Shown here: positions 52,101-60,444 of the stretch, piece after piece
Numbering within the stretch: the stretch's first letter is position 1
Layout: each line of letters begins with the position of its first letter
Assembly (NCBI RefSeq): GCF_016863295.1
Contig: NZ_BOOP01000031.1
Location: 1 to 64,000 of the forward strand
Direction of reading: 5' to 3'
Length of the DNA: 64,000 nucleotides
Source of the DNA: Planotetraspora phitsanulokensis
GTDB taxonomy: Bacteria > Actinomycetota > Actinomycetes > Streptosporangiales > Streptosporangiaceae
Program-made: the position numbers and the translations under genes
The notes under the pieces: generated by a model
Told to the model about the DNA's origin: nothing
Databases searched by the model: none
What the model saw: only the letters and a program-made list of their open reading frames with translations

Positions 52101-52261
52101 AGCGGGTGCTGCCGACCCTGTACGGCGAGAACTACCTGTGGCTGCTGCCCGGCGAGTCGCGGGCTGTCACCCTCTCCTGGCCCGCCGCGTCGTTGCCCTC
52201 CGACCGGCCCGCCCTGCGGGTGGAGGGTTACAACGTGCCCCGGACGGTGACCCGGCCATAA
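49121..52261 (+). CDS. Glycoside hydrolase family 2 enzyme with N-terminal F5/8 domain
   Basis: A 1046-residue GH2 enzyme. Residues about 15-180 form a discoidin/F5-8 (CBM32-like) domain (YRPVAVSSTDYAATPAEFAV, WISVDLQADCRVESVRLTFE). The GH2 sugar-binding domain follows (HSWWYRRGFRLP, NHTADIWLNGRRIGTLTHPF), then the immunoglobulin-like domain and the TIM barrel. The likely acid/base is Glu654 in WCGANEGDP and the nucleophile Glu716 in FGFHTEIGMP. The layout with extra C-terminal beta domains resembles exo-beta-glucosaminidase/beta-mannosidase (CsxA-like) enzymes rather than LacZ. There is no signal peptide. TTG49100 is an alternative start. It ends the glycan operon. Confidence 0.85.
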   Translation: MPDQSQRGEASVDLALYRPVAVSSTDYAATPAEFAVDGLVFTGVRGSGWRAADGDPQWISVDLQADCRVESVRLTFEATADDPVYTPSAGDHPREGTTGQEILSSCAVDFTVETSRDDRSWTTVHRTTDGTGGVVEIGLATPVVARWVRMTVRRRSAAGPLGLNGFEVYGTPLAARPSATGWTDWGTRDHEAPALRVAADGTVPLESGWTLTMDEWAGGQGADLSLPGADTRRWLPATVPGTVLTSLVDQGHLPDPVAGFGNLHIPEALSRHSWWYRRGFRLPRGLPTGPGRHIWLEFDGVNHTADIWLNGRRIGTLTHPFARSARDVTELLATDGEQALAVRITPMPFPGSPADKGPAGLSWVDAGADMMNRNSPTYLASSGWDWMPAVRDRAAGIWNHVRLRSTGHAVIGDPRVDTTLPDLPDTGAAEVTIVVPVRNADASDRRVTVSASFDDVHVSQTVTVAAGHTADVAFTPAAYGRLRLRDPELWWPNGYGEPALHDLTLVASVEGVESDRRTTRFGIRQVGYEYEPPTSSGDGAVPLKISVNGVRVFCRGGNWGWDELLRRMPPERMDAAVRMHRDMNFTMIRNWLGSSDREEFYASCDEHGLLVWNDFPNAWGMDPPDHEAFLDLVHDTVRRYRIHPSVVVWCGANEGDPPEPLDKGMREAVQAEAPGVLYQHNSAGGIVSGGGPYGWVEPDRYHSPSTHGGVFGFHTEIGMPVVSTAESTRNLVGDEPEWPIGGPWYHHDWSAKGNQATQDYQAAIEARLGAATGLDDFTRKAQFVNYENHRAMFEAWNGHLWQDASGLMLWMSHPAWHSTVWQTYDYDFDVNGAYYGARKACEPVHVQADPGEWQVIAVNHTPRALTGVTVTAAAFDLGGHPLGAPRRMKVDVPPSATEKAFTAGWTPGMPDFHLLRLTLEDGRGRVLSENVYWRYREAAHMTALNDVPQVRVSAGAEWAATTGARRALTATVTNHGPAVAAMVRLSLLDDLTGERVLPTLYGENYLWLLPGESRAVTLSWPAASLPSDRPALRVEGYNVPRTVTRP

Positions 52262-52295
52262 GACTGAGAACCTTCCCGGCTGACGCCGGACTTGC

Positions 52296-52499
52296 CTAGA
52301 CCTGCTTGCCGAAAAACTTCGGAGGCAGACCGCAGTACTGAGACGATCTCAGCCATTCGTCGACGTCCCCCTTCGGGAACCGGTACGACTTGCCGATCCT
52401 CACGAACGGTAGGTCATAGATGTTCTTGTAGACCCACTCTGGGGACACCCTGAGATACTCGGCTAGCTGCTCTGGGGTCATCAGTGCGTCAGCCATCAT
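52296..52499 (-). CDS. Excisionase-like MerR-type HTH DNA-binding protein
   Basis: A 67-residue protein with one winged-helix unit: MTPEQLAEYLRVSPEWVYKN, then FVRIGKSYRFPKGDVDEWL. This is the helix-turn-helix 17/excisionase family used by integrative elements as recombination directionality factors, and also found alone as small regulators. GGAGG lies six bases before ATG52499. No integrase, replication or transfer gene is next to it, so it may be a relic of an element or a stand-alone gene. Confidence 0.8.
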   Translation of the reverse strand: MMADALMTPEQLAEYLRVSPEWVYKNIYDLPFVRIGKSYRFPKGDVDEWLRSSQYCGLPPKFFGKQV

Positions 52500-52589
52500 C
52501 GGTCACCTCCGAGGGAGCGCGTCTCGCCAAGCTACAGGCGGGGATGGCGTATGTCGTCTCCTACGCTCCCCACGCGATCCAACCGCACA

Positions 52590-52835
52590 TCAATATGCCG
52601 ACCCTTGGCCGTTCCTGGGCCTGCTGGTGCTCCACTCCTTTCGGAGATAGAGGAGTCCTTCCACAACGAGGATCGCCATCTGCGATGTGATCAGCCCTAA
52701 CATCCCAATCAAGTACGAGGCTGGGGCCTCGGCCCCGGCGGAGAAGAACGACACCCAGCCGGCGCCTAGCCAGCCAAGAAGGATCAACCCAAGAGCGAGC
52801 CGAATTCTGCTCAAGACAGGGCGTGGAGCTTGCAT
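52590..52835 (-). CDS. Small two-helix membrane protein of unknown function
   Basis: An 81-residue protein starting at ATG52835 (GGGAGAG about ten bases upstream). Two hydrophobic segments are visible, LALGLILLGWLGAGWVSFF and YLIGMLGLITSQMAILVVEG, separated by SAGAEAPA, with a basic C-terminal tail (LRKEWSTSRPRNG). The longer frame to 53087 has no membrane or family character in its added part. It lies 90 bases upstream of the excisionase-like gene on the same strand, so the two may be expressed together. I do not recognise the family. Confidence 0.55.
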   Translation of the reverse strand: MQAPRPVLSRIRLALGLILLGWLGAGWVSFFSAGAEAPASYLIGMLGLITSQMAILVVEGLLYLRKEWSTSRPRNGQGSAY

Positions 52836-53186
52836 GCCGCACACTCTCCCATGAACAAGTTCGCCGCAGCAGATCACCTCTGACAAGGTCGTCCACTCCC
52901 CACATGATCCCCACAGAGGGGACCAAAGGGCCTCCACCCGACTCCACGGCTCCGAACCTCGAAACCGATCCTGACCAGGGAGGACGACACTCCTCCGGAT
53001 CACTCCGAAGCAGGGGACACTAGGCGGAAAACCCCTGTCGACACCATGCGCAGATTCGGCCGCATCTTCGGTGACCTGCCGTTTCACGGCCGGTGATCAT
53101 GTACCAGCCGTACGGCCGTACCAGGCGCAAAGACGTCCGGCCATCGCCTGCGGCAGGTGTGTAGGCCTGGAAGTAGGAGCGGGCGC
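52836..53186. other. Intergenic region without recognised feature
   Basis: 351 bases between the small membrane protein gene and the end of the IclR gene. It should include the promoter of the leftward pair. No repeat, tRNA or attachment site was found. Confidence 0.4.
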
Positions 53187-53972
53187 TCAGCGGTGCGGGG
53201 TTATCACCCGCAGGTCGGCCTCGATGCGGGCAGCCGTCGCCAGCAGCGGCGGCACCAGGTCCCGCCGCATCGACTCGACGGTGTAACGCGCCGCGTGCAC
53301 CGGGATGTTGATGGCCGCGATGACCGAGCCCGTACGAGAACGGATGGGCGCCGCCACAGAGCGCAGCCCCTCCTCGAGTTCCTGGTCGACGATCGCGTAC
53401 CCCTGGGTCCGGACGCGCTGCAACTCCGTGCGCAGAGCCTGCTCGGAGGTGATGGTCCGGGATGTGCGCGACTCGAGCCTGACCTCCTTGAGCCGCCGGT
53501 CCACCTCTTCGTCGGAGAGGTGGGCGAGGAGAACGCGGCCCATGGACGTGACGTACGCGGGGAAACGCGTCCCCACCATGATGGACACGCTCATGATGCG
53601 GCTGGTCGGCACCCGGGTCACGTAGACGATGTCGTCTCCGTCGAGCACCGACATGGACGCCGACTCCTTCACCTCGGCGACCAGTCGCTCCAGTTGGGGT
53701 TCGGCGATCTCCGGGAACGAGAGGCTGGACAGGTACGAATATCCCAGCTCGAGCACGCGCGGGCTGAGCCTGAACAGCCGGCCGTCCGAACGCATGTAGC
53801 CCAGATCGACCATGGTGAGCAGAAAACGGCGGGCGGCGGCCCGGCTGAGGTCGGACCGCGCCGCCACTTCGCTGAGCGTGAGTGCGGCGTTGTCGGCGTC
53901 GAAGACACGGATCACGGCGAGTCCGCGCTCCAGGGACTGGACGAAGTAGGCACCACGCCCCGGGTCGGTCAT
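53187..53972 (-). CDS. pcaR: IclR-family regulator, PcaR/PcaU/PobR type
   Basis: A 261-residue regulator. The winged-helix N-terminus reads YFVQSLERGLAVIRVFDADN, LTLSEVAARSDLSRAAARRF and LLTMVDLGYMRSDGRLFRLS. The IclR ligand domain has LDGDDIVYVTRVPTSRIMSV and SMGRVLLAHLSDEEVDRRL with the C-terminal EEGLRSVAAPIRSRTGSVIA. The wording is that of the beta-ketoadipate regulators (PcaR/PcaU). ATG53972 follows GGAGGG. It diverges from the ABC importer and lies upstream of pcaFIJ; a shared GTTC-N7-GAAC element before both units is its likely binding site. The symbol rests on family and context. Confidence 0.82.
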   Translation of the reverse strand: MTDPGRGAYFVQSLERGLAVIRVFDADNAALTLSEVAARSDLSRAAARRFLLTMVDLGYMRSDGRLFRLSPRVLELGYSYLSSLSFPEIAEPQLERLVAEVKESASMSVLDGDDIVYVTRVPTSRIMSVSIMVGTRFPAYVTSMGRVLLAHLSDEEVDRRLKEVRLESRTSRTITSEQALRTELQRVRTQGYAIVDQELEEGLRSVAAPIRSRTGSVIAAINIPVHAARYTVESMRRDLVPPLLATAARIEADLRVITPHR

Positions 53973-54240
53973 CGGGCCCTCCGTTTGTCCCCAGTGAGCT
54001 GCCAGCCTACTGGGAACGCCGTCGCGTACTGGACTCGCGCACATGGCCGGCTTCGATCGGCGACGGCTCCGCATCCGGGACCGGATCGTCGACTCCTGAG
54101 CGTTCACCAGGTGAGTTCGTCACGCGCACATTCGTGCGATCTGGGCGTGAGCCTACGGTCCGTGCAGGCGAAGCGTCAAACCTCAATCTCTCCCCTCAGA
54201 TGGGCGCTTATCCACGTCTGTAACAACTTCGACATGAGCA

Positions 54241-54269
54241 TTGACCCGGAGAAGAGTGCGCTTTAAGTT
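54241..54269 (+). promoter_or_regulatory. Sigma-70-type promoter of the ABC importer
   Basis: TTGACC (54241-54246) and TAAGTT (54264-54269) are 17 bases apart, 71 bases before the binding-protein start. The -10 overlaps the palindrome at 54265-54283. Confidence 0.55.
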
Positions 54270-54283
54270 CCGCTCGAGAACTT
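54265..54283 (+). promoter_or_regulatory. AAGTTC-N7-GAACTT palindrome, likely IclR operator
   Basis: Perfect 6-bp arms AAGTTC and GAACTT flank CGCTCGA and overlap the importer -10 element. The core GTTC-N7-GAAC recurs before the thiolase gene at 57829-57843. Confidence 0.55.
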
Positions 54284-54339
54284 GCGTGCGATATCCGCAC
54301 ACAATCATGGCCAGCGGGGGGATTGCCCAGGGAGGGTCT

Positions 54340-55305
54340 ATGCGTCGTCTGATCACCCGACTCGCTGTCGCCGCGGCACTCGTCGCCGCGTCGGCGGCAT
54401 GCGGGTCCTCCAGCCCTTCGACCGGCACAGGAGGAACCAACCAGGTCGACAACGTCAAGGTCGGGGTCATCCCGATCGTCGATGTGGCGCCTATTTATCT
54501 GGGGAAGGAAAAGGGCTTCTTCAGCAGCAGGAAGCTCAACCTCACGCTGGAGAGCGGCCAGGGTGGTGCGGCGATCGTGCCCGGCGTGGTCAGCGGGCAG
54601 TTCCAGTTCGGGTTCAGCAACGTGACCTCGCTGATGATCGCCCAGACCCAGGGCGTGCCCCTGAAGGGGGTCGCCAACGGGAACGCCTCGACCGGCAAGG
54701 ACGGTGAGGACTTCGGCGCCATCGTGGTGAAGGGCGACAGCCCGATCCAGTCCGCCAAGGACCTGGCGGGCAAGAAGGTCGCGGTGAACACCCTGAAGAA
54801 CATCGGCGACACCTCGGTCCGCGCGTCCGTGCGCAAGGCCGGCGGCGATCCGAGCACGGTGGAGTTCGTCGAGATCGCGTTCGCGCAGATGCCTGCGGCG
54901 CTGGACGCCGGGCAGGTCGACGCGGCGTGGGTGGTCGAGCCGTCCCTCGCCGCGGTGAAGGCCGCCGGCGGTCGGATCGTCGCGTCCAACTTCGTCGACG
55001 TCGCTCCGGACCTGACCGTCGCGCTCTACTTCACGTCCGAGAAGCTGATGGCCGACAACCCGGATCTGGTCAAGCGGTTCCAGGAGGCCATGCGCGAGTC
55101 GCTGACCTACGCCGACGGCCACCCCGACGAGGTGCGCAAGATCCTCTCCACGTACACGAAGATCGACGCCGCGACCATGTCCACGTTGGTCCTGCCCAAG
55201 TGGCCGGCGGAGCCCAACCGGGCCTCGCTGGACGAGTTGGCCAAGCTCGGCCAGCAGGACGGGCTCTTCACGAAGGCCCCCGATCTGGACAAGCTCCTTC
55301 CATGA
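54340..55305 (+). CDS. ABC transporter substrate-binding lipoprotein (SsuA/NMT1/TauA type)
   Basis: A 321-residue solute-binding protein. The lipobox is ASAAC with Cys at about residue 23. The domain reads VKVGVIPIVDVAPIYLGKEK, GFFSSRKLNLTLESGQGGAA, IVPGVVSGQFQFGFSN and ALDAGQVDAAWVVEPSLAAV, typical of the taurine/nitrate/aromatic class. Relatives include taurine, thiamine-precursor and phthalate binding proteins; the beta-ketoadipate neighbours favour an aromatic acid here, by inference. GGAGGG precedes ATG54340. Its stop overlaps the next start (ATGA). Confidence 0.87.
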   Translation: MRRLITRLAVAAALVAASAACGSSSPSTGTGGTNQVDNVKVGVIPIVDVAPIYLGKEKGFFSSRKLNLTLESGQGGAAIVPGVVSGQFQFGFSNVTSLMIAQTQGVPLKGVANGNASTGKDGEDFGAIVVKGDSPIQSAKDLAGKKVAVNTLKNIGDTSVRASVRKAGGDPSTVEFVEIAFAQMPAALDAGQVDAAWVVEPSLAAVKAAGGRIVASNFVDVAPDLTVALYFTSEKLMADNPDLVKRFQEAMRESLTYADGHPDEVRKILSTYTKIDAATMSTLVLPKWPAEPNRASLDELAKLGQQDGLFTKAPDLDKLLP

Positions 55306-56150
55306 CATTGACCGAGCGAACGAGTGGGGGCGGTCCGCCGGCCGCCCCCGCCTCGGGGGACGGGCGACCCGGGCGGCGCCGGGGAGCGACCGCATGGCTG
55401 GGCCTCGCGGGTCTGGGCACGCTTCTCGCGGTGATGGAGATCGTGCCCCGCGTCGGCCTGGTCTCGCCGAAGTACTTCCCGCCGACCAGCCGCGTCGCTC
55501 AGGCCCTCGCCGGGGAGGTGACGGACCAGGCGTTCTGGGTCGCGCTGGGCGACACGCTCAAAGGCTGGGCCCTGGGGTTGCTGATCGCGACGGTCGCCGG
55601 GGTGGTGCTCGGCGTGCTGATCGCCGCGGTCCCGGTGCTGCGTGAGTACACCGCCTCCACCATCGAGTTCCTCCGGCCGATCCCCTCGGTCGCGCTGATC
55701 CCCCTCGCGGTGCTGCTGTTCGGCACGGACATCCGCTCCACCCTGCTGCTCGTCGTGTACGCGTCGTTCTGGCAGGTGCTCGTCCAGGTCCTGTACGGCG
55801 TGCAGGACGTGGACCCGGTCGCCGATGAGACGGCACGCAGTTATGGACTGTCCGCCCTCGCCAGGGTCCGGTACGTCCTGTGGCCGACCGCGCTGCCCTA
55901 TGTGATGACGGGAGTACGGCTGGCCGCCGCCGTCGCGCTGGTCCTGGCCATCACCGCGGAACTCGTCATCGGCGCGCCCGGCCTCGGCGCCCGCATCGCG
56001 GTCGCGCAAACCTCCAACGCCGTCCCCGACATGTACGCGCTGGTGACCGTCACCGGTCTGCTCGGCGTGCTGGTCAACCTGGGCGCTCGCGCGGTGGAGC
56101 GCCGGACCCTCGCGTGGCACCAGTCGGTACGTGGAGAGGTAGCGGTATGA
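55302..56150 (+). CDS. ABC transporter permease (SsuC/TauC type)
   Basis: A 282-residue permease with about six helices after a Gly/Pro/Arg-rich N-terminus. IEFLRPIPSVALIPLAVLLF is the family signature, and the EAA loop reads VADETARSYGLSALARVRYV. It overlaps the binding-protein gene by 4 bases (ATGA) and the second permease by 4 bases, so the three are tightly coupled. Confidence 0.88.
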   Translation: MTLTERTSGGGPPAAPASGDGRPGRRRGATAWLGLAGLGTLLAVMEIVPRVGLVSPKYFPPTSRVAQALAGEVTDQAFWVALGDTLKGWALGLLIATVAGVVLGVLIAAVPVLREYTASTIEFLRPIPSVALIPLAVLLFGTDIRSTLLLVVYASFWQVLVQVLYGVQDVDPVADETARSYGLSALARVRYVLWPTALPYVMTGVRLAAAVALVLAITAELVIGAPGLGARIAVAQTSNAVPDMYALVTVTGLLGVLVNLGARAVERRTLAWHQSVRGEVAV

Positions 56151-56920
56151 CCCGAATCGCGCGCAAGGTGGCCGCCGCCCTCGCACTGCCCGTGGTCCTG
56201 TTCGCCATCTGGTGGCTGGCCACCGAGAACAGCGCGAACTTCTACTTCCCGTCGCTGCGGGTGATCGTGAGCTCGTTCGGCGAGGTGTGGACCGGCGACC
56301 GGCTGGCCACCGACGTCCTGCCCAGTGTGCTGCGCCTGCTGTGCGGATACCTGGCCGCCGTGGTCATCGCCGTGGCCGCGGGCGTCGTCATCGGGTCATC
56401 TTCCCGCGTCCGCGCATTCGCCGAGCCCGCGCTCGAGTTCCTGCGGGCGATCCCGCCGCCCGTCCTCGTGCCGATCATCATGCTGTTCGCCGGGATCGGC
56501 GACGTGATGAAGATCGTGGTCATCGTGTTCGGCTGCGTCTGGCCGATCCTGCTGAACACCGTGGAAGGAGTACGCGCCGTCGACGGGGTCCTGCTCGACA
56601 CCGCCCGCTCGTACGGCATCGGCGGCGCGGCCCGGCTCCGGCACCTGGTGCTGCGTTCCGCCAGCCCGCAGATCTTCACCGGCATGCGGCAGGCCCTGTC
56701 CCTCGGCATCATCCTGATGGTCATCAGCGAGATGTTCGCCGCCAGCAACGGGCTGGGCTTCGCCATCGTGCAGTTCCAGCGCAGCTTCGCCATCCCCGGC
56801 ATGTGGAGCGGCATCCTGCTGCTCGGACTCCTCGGCTTCCTGCTGTCCCTGGTGTTCCGCCTCGTCGAGGGCCGCGCACTCAGCTGGTACCACGGTCTGC
56901 GCCGTTCCCAGCGGTCGTGA
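56147..56920 (+). CDS. ABC transporter permease (SsuC/TauC type), second subunit
   Basis: A 257-residue permease: ALEFLRAIPPPVLVPIIMLF and EAA loop LLDTARSYGIGGAARLRHLV, then ILMVISEMFAASNGLGFAIV. Two different permeases suggest a heterodimer, unlike SsuABC, which uses one, and closer to some aromatic-acid and thiamine-precursor systems. It overlaps the first permease by 4 bases. Confidence 0.87.
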   Translation: MTRIARKVAAALALPVVLFAIWWLATENSANFYFPSLRVIVSSFGEVWTGDRLATDVLPSVLRLLCGYLAAVVIAVAAGVVIGSSSRVRAFAEPALEFLRAIPPPVLVPIIMLFAGIGDVMKIVVIVFGCVWPILLNTVEGVRAVDGVLLDTARSYGIGGAARLRHLVLRSASPQIFTGMRQALSLGIILMVISEMFAASNGLGFAIVQFQRSFAIPGMWSGILLLGLLGFLLSLVFRLVEGRALSWYHGLRRSQRS

Positions 56921-56955
56921 CCACGCCCTCCCCGTTCCCCCGAAAGGAGACGCCC

Positions 56956-57759
56956 ATGCTGGATGTGCGCGGCCTGCAGAAGGTCTACAACGGAGGCGCA
57001 CGCCAGGTCGAGGCCATTCGCGACCTCACGTTCACGCTCTCCGCCGGAGAGCTCGTCTGCCTGGTGGGACCGTCCGGATGCGGCAAGACCACCCTTCTCA
57101 AGTGCATCGGCGGACTGCTCACGCCGACCTCCGGTGAGGTGCTGCTGCAGGGCAGGCGGGTCACCGGCCCGCCGCCCGGCATGGCGGTGGTCTTCCAGGA
57201 GTACGGCAGGAGCCTGTTCCCCTGGCTGCGCGTGGGCGAGAACGTCGAGTTGCCGCTGCGCCAGAAGGGCCTGCCGAAGGCCCGACGCAGGGAACTCGTC
57301 ACCGAGGCGCTCGCCGCGGTGGGGCTGGCCGACGCGGAATCGGCGTACCCGTGGCAGTTGTCCGGCGGGATGCAGCAGCGGGTGGCGATCGCCCGGGCCG
57401 TCGCGTTCGAACCCGAGGTGCTGCTGATGGACGAGCCCTTCGCGGCCGTCGACGCGCAGACCCGGGCGGATCTGGAGGACCTGGTCCGCGCGCTGTGGCA
57501 CAAGCTCGGGGTGACCATCCTCTTCGTCACCCATGACATCGACGAGGCCGTCTACCTGGGGCAACGTGTCCTCATCCTGTCCTCCTCGCCTACAGTCGTG
57601 CGGGAGGAGCTCACCATCGATCTGCCCGACACCCGCGACCAGCTGCACACCCGTGGCGACCCGCGGTTCACCGCGCTCCGCACCCATGTCCAGGAGCAGA
57701 TCCAGGCCGCCAAGCGGGGGCTGCCGTCGCCCTCGACGGCCGGCGACGAGGAGGCGTGA
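56956..57759 (+). CDS. ABC transporter ATP-binding protein (SsuB/TauB type)
   Basis: A 267-residue ATPase with Walker A GPSGCGKTT, Q-loop VFQEYGRSLFPW, signature LSGGMQQR, Walker B VLLMDEPFAAVD and switch His in VTHDIDEAVYL. Q-loop wording and VTHDIDEA are those of nitrate/taurine-class ATPases. AAAGGAG lies seven bases before ATG56956, 35 bases after the permease gene. It completes a four-gene importer. Confidence 0.9.
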   Translation: MLDVRGLQKVYNGGARQVEAIRDLTFTLSAGELVCLVGPSGCGKTTLLKCIGGLLTPTSGEVLLQGRRVTGPPPGMAVVFQEYGRSLFPWLRVGENVELPLRQKGLPKARRRELVTEALAAVGLADAESAYPWQLSGGMQQRVAIARAVAFEPEVLLMDEPFAAVDAQTRADLEDLVRALWHKLGVTILFVTHDIDEAVYLGQRVLILSSSPTVVREELTIDLPDTRDQLHTRGDPRFTALRTHVQEQIQAAKRGLPSPSTAGDEEA

Positions 57760-57828
57760 CGGGCACGCGGCCGTGGCCTCCCCCCTCTCGCCCGAATCGC
57801 CCGCGGAGGGCTGCAATACGCTGGCTTC

Positions 57829-57843
57829 GTTCACTTAGAGAAC
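57829..57843 (+). promoter_or_regulatory. GTTC-N7-GAAC element before the thiolase gene
   Basis: GTTCACTTAGAGAAC keeps the architecture of the site at 54267-54281 (GTTCCGCTCGAGAAC), identical at 11 of 15 positions. It lies 38 bases before the pcaF start, suggesting that one IclR-type regulator controls both importer and enzymes. Confidence 0.5.
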
Positions 57844-57880
57844 CATTGTTCGCATGCCAAACAGATGAGGAAGGGGTGGC

Positions 57881-59064
57881 ATGGGTTCGGCCTACGTCTA
57901 CGCCGCGGCGCGTACACCGTTCGGGAGGTTCAACGGGGCGCTCGCCGGCATCCGGCCGGACGACCTGGCGGACACCGCGTTGCGCGGCGTCCTGGCCAAG
58001 GTCCCGGAGCTGGATCCGGCGGAGATCGGCGATGTGGTGTGGGGCAACGCCAACGGCGCGGGTGAGGACAACCGCAACGTCGGCCGCATGGCCGTGCTGC
58101 TGGCGGGGCTGCCGGTGACCGTGCCGGCCACCACGGTCAACCGGCTGTGCGGGTCGAGCCTGGACGCGGCCATGATCGGCTCGCGGACCATCGAGAGCGG
58201 CGACGCCGACATCGTGGTGACCGGGGGAGTGGAGTCGATGACGCGGGCCCCGTGGGTGTTGCCCAAGCCCTCGCGCGCCTTTCCCGCGGGCGACGCGACC
58301 GCCGTCTCCACCACGCTCGGCTGGCGGCTGGTGAACCCGCGGATGCCCAAGGAATGGACGGTCTCTCTCGGCGAGGCCAACGAGCAACTGGCGGAGCGGT
58401 TCTCCATCCCGCGTGAGCGGCAGGACGCCTTCGCCGTGCGGTCGCACGCGCAGGCCGACGCGGCATGGAACGCCGGGTTCTACGACGACCTGGTCGTGCC
58501 GGTCGACGGCGTCGGCCTCGCACGGGACGAGGGGATCCGGCCCGGCACGACGCCGGAGGTGCTCGCCGGGCTGAAGCCGGCCTTCCGCCCTGACGGCACC
58601 ATCACGGCCGGAAACGCCTCGCCGCTGAACGACGGCGCCTCCGCGGTCCTGCTCGGGTCGGAGGCCGCCGCGGGCCGCCTCGGAGCCGACCCCGTCGCGC
58701 GCGTCGCCGGCCGGGGCGCGTCCGCGCTCGAGCCCCAGATGTTCGGATACGCGCCGGTCGAGGCCGCCAACCAGGCATTGCGGCGGGCGAACATCGGCTG
58801 GCGCGACGTCGGCGCCGTGGAGCTGAACGAGGCGTTCGCCGTCCAGTCGCTGGTGTGCCTGGACGCGTGGAAGGTCGACCCGGAGATCGTCAACGCCAAG
58901 GGCGGCGCCATCGCCATCGGTCACCCGCTGGGCGCGTCCGGCGGGCGCATCCTCGGCACGCTCGCCCACGTGCTGCGCGAGCGGCGCGAGCGGTGGGGCG
59001 TCGCCGCCATCTGCATCGGCGTCGGCCAGGGCCTCGCCGTGGTCCTCGAGAACGTGAGCGCGCG

Positions 59065-59068
<4 letters not shown>
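57881..59068 (+). CDS. pcaF: Beta-ketoadipyl-CoA thiolase
   Basis: A 395-residue thiolase that cleaves 3-oxoadipyl-CoA with CoA to succinyl-CoA and acetyl-CoA. Catalytic residues: Cys90 in NRLCGSSLDA, His348 in GHPLGASGGR and Cys378 in CIGVGQG. VYAAARTPFGRFNGALAGIR, GGVESMTRAPWVL and GNASPLNDGASAVLLG are standard. The pca assignment rests on the two CoA-transferase genes that overlap it downstream. AAGGGG precedes ATG57881 by about five bases. Its stop overlaps the pcaI start (ATGA). Confidence 0.9.
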
Positions 59069-59738
<670 letters not shown>

Positions 59739-59742
<4 letters not shown>

Positions 59743-60431
59743 TCATCGCCCCGGACCCCGCCGGCCGTACGACGGAACACCTCGGCCGCGGCCCGCTCAG
59801 CCGGGACGAGCTCGCGGCCGTCGTCGCCCGGGACATCCCGCGCGGTTCCTTCGTGAACCTCGGCATCGGCCAGCCGACGATGGTCGCCGACCACCTTCCG
59901 GCGGACGCGGGGGTCGTCCTGCACACCGAGAACGGCATGCTCGGCATGGGGCCGGCCGCCGACGGCGACGAGATCGACCACGACCTCGTCAACGCCGGCA
60001 AGATCCCGGTGACCGAACTGCCGGGCGCGTCGTACTTCCACCACGCCGACTCCTTCGCGATGATGCGCGGCGGCCACCTCGACGTGTGCGTCCTCGGCGC
60101 CTTCCAGGTCTCCGAACGCGGCGACCTGGCCAACTGGCACACCGGCGCCCCCGGCGCCATTCCCGCCGTCGGCGGCGCCATGGACCTGGCCACCGGCGCC
60201 AAGGACGTGTTCGTCATGATGACGCTGTTCAGCAAGGACGGGACACCCAAGCTCGTCCCCGAATGCACGTATCCGCTCACCGGGCTGGCCTGCGTGAGCC
60301 GCCTCTACACCGATCTGGCGGTCTTCCGCATCACGCCGGACGGCGTCACGGTCGTCGAGACGTACGGCACGACCGTGCGCGAGCTCGCCTCCCGGCTGGA
60401 CGTCGCCCTGCGCACCCTGGACGACGACTAG
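59739..60431 (+). CDS. pcaJ: 3-oxoadipate CoA-transferase subunit B
   Basis: A 230-residue beta subunit. The active-site Glu64 lies in HTENGMLGMGP, which forms the glutamyl-CoA intermediate. SFVNLGIGQPTMVADHLP, GAFQVSERGDLANWH and CTYPLTGLACVSRLYTDLAV complete the family pattern. It ends the pcaFIJ unit; no terminator is clear, and the convergent SnoaL gene ends 13 bases away. Confidence 0.9.
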
Positions 60432-60444
60432 CGCGGGTAGCCGG

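Larger units (their letters stand above)
53973..54339. other. Divergent control region of the beta-ketoadipate locus
   Basis: 367 bases between the IclR gene and the ABC binding-protein gene. It contains the importer promoter (54241-54269) and a palindromic operator (54265-54283). The portion nearer the IclR gene shows no clear promoter. Confidence 0.55.
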
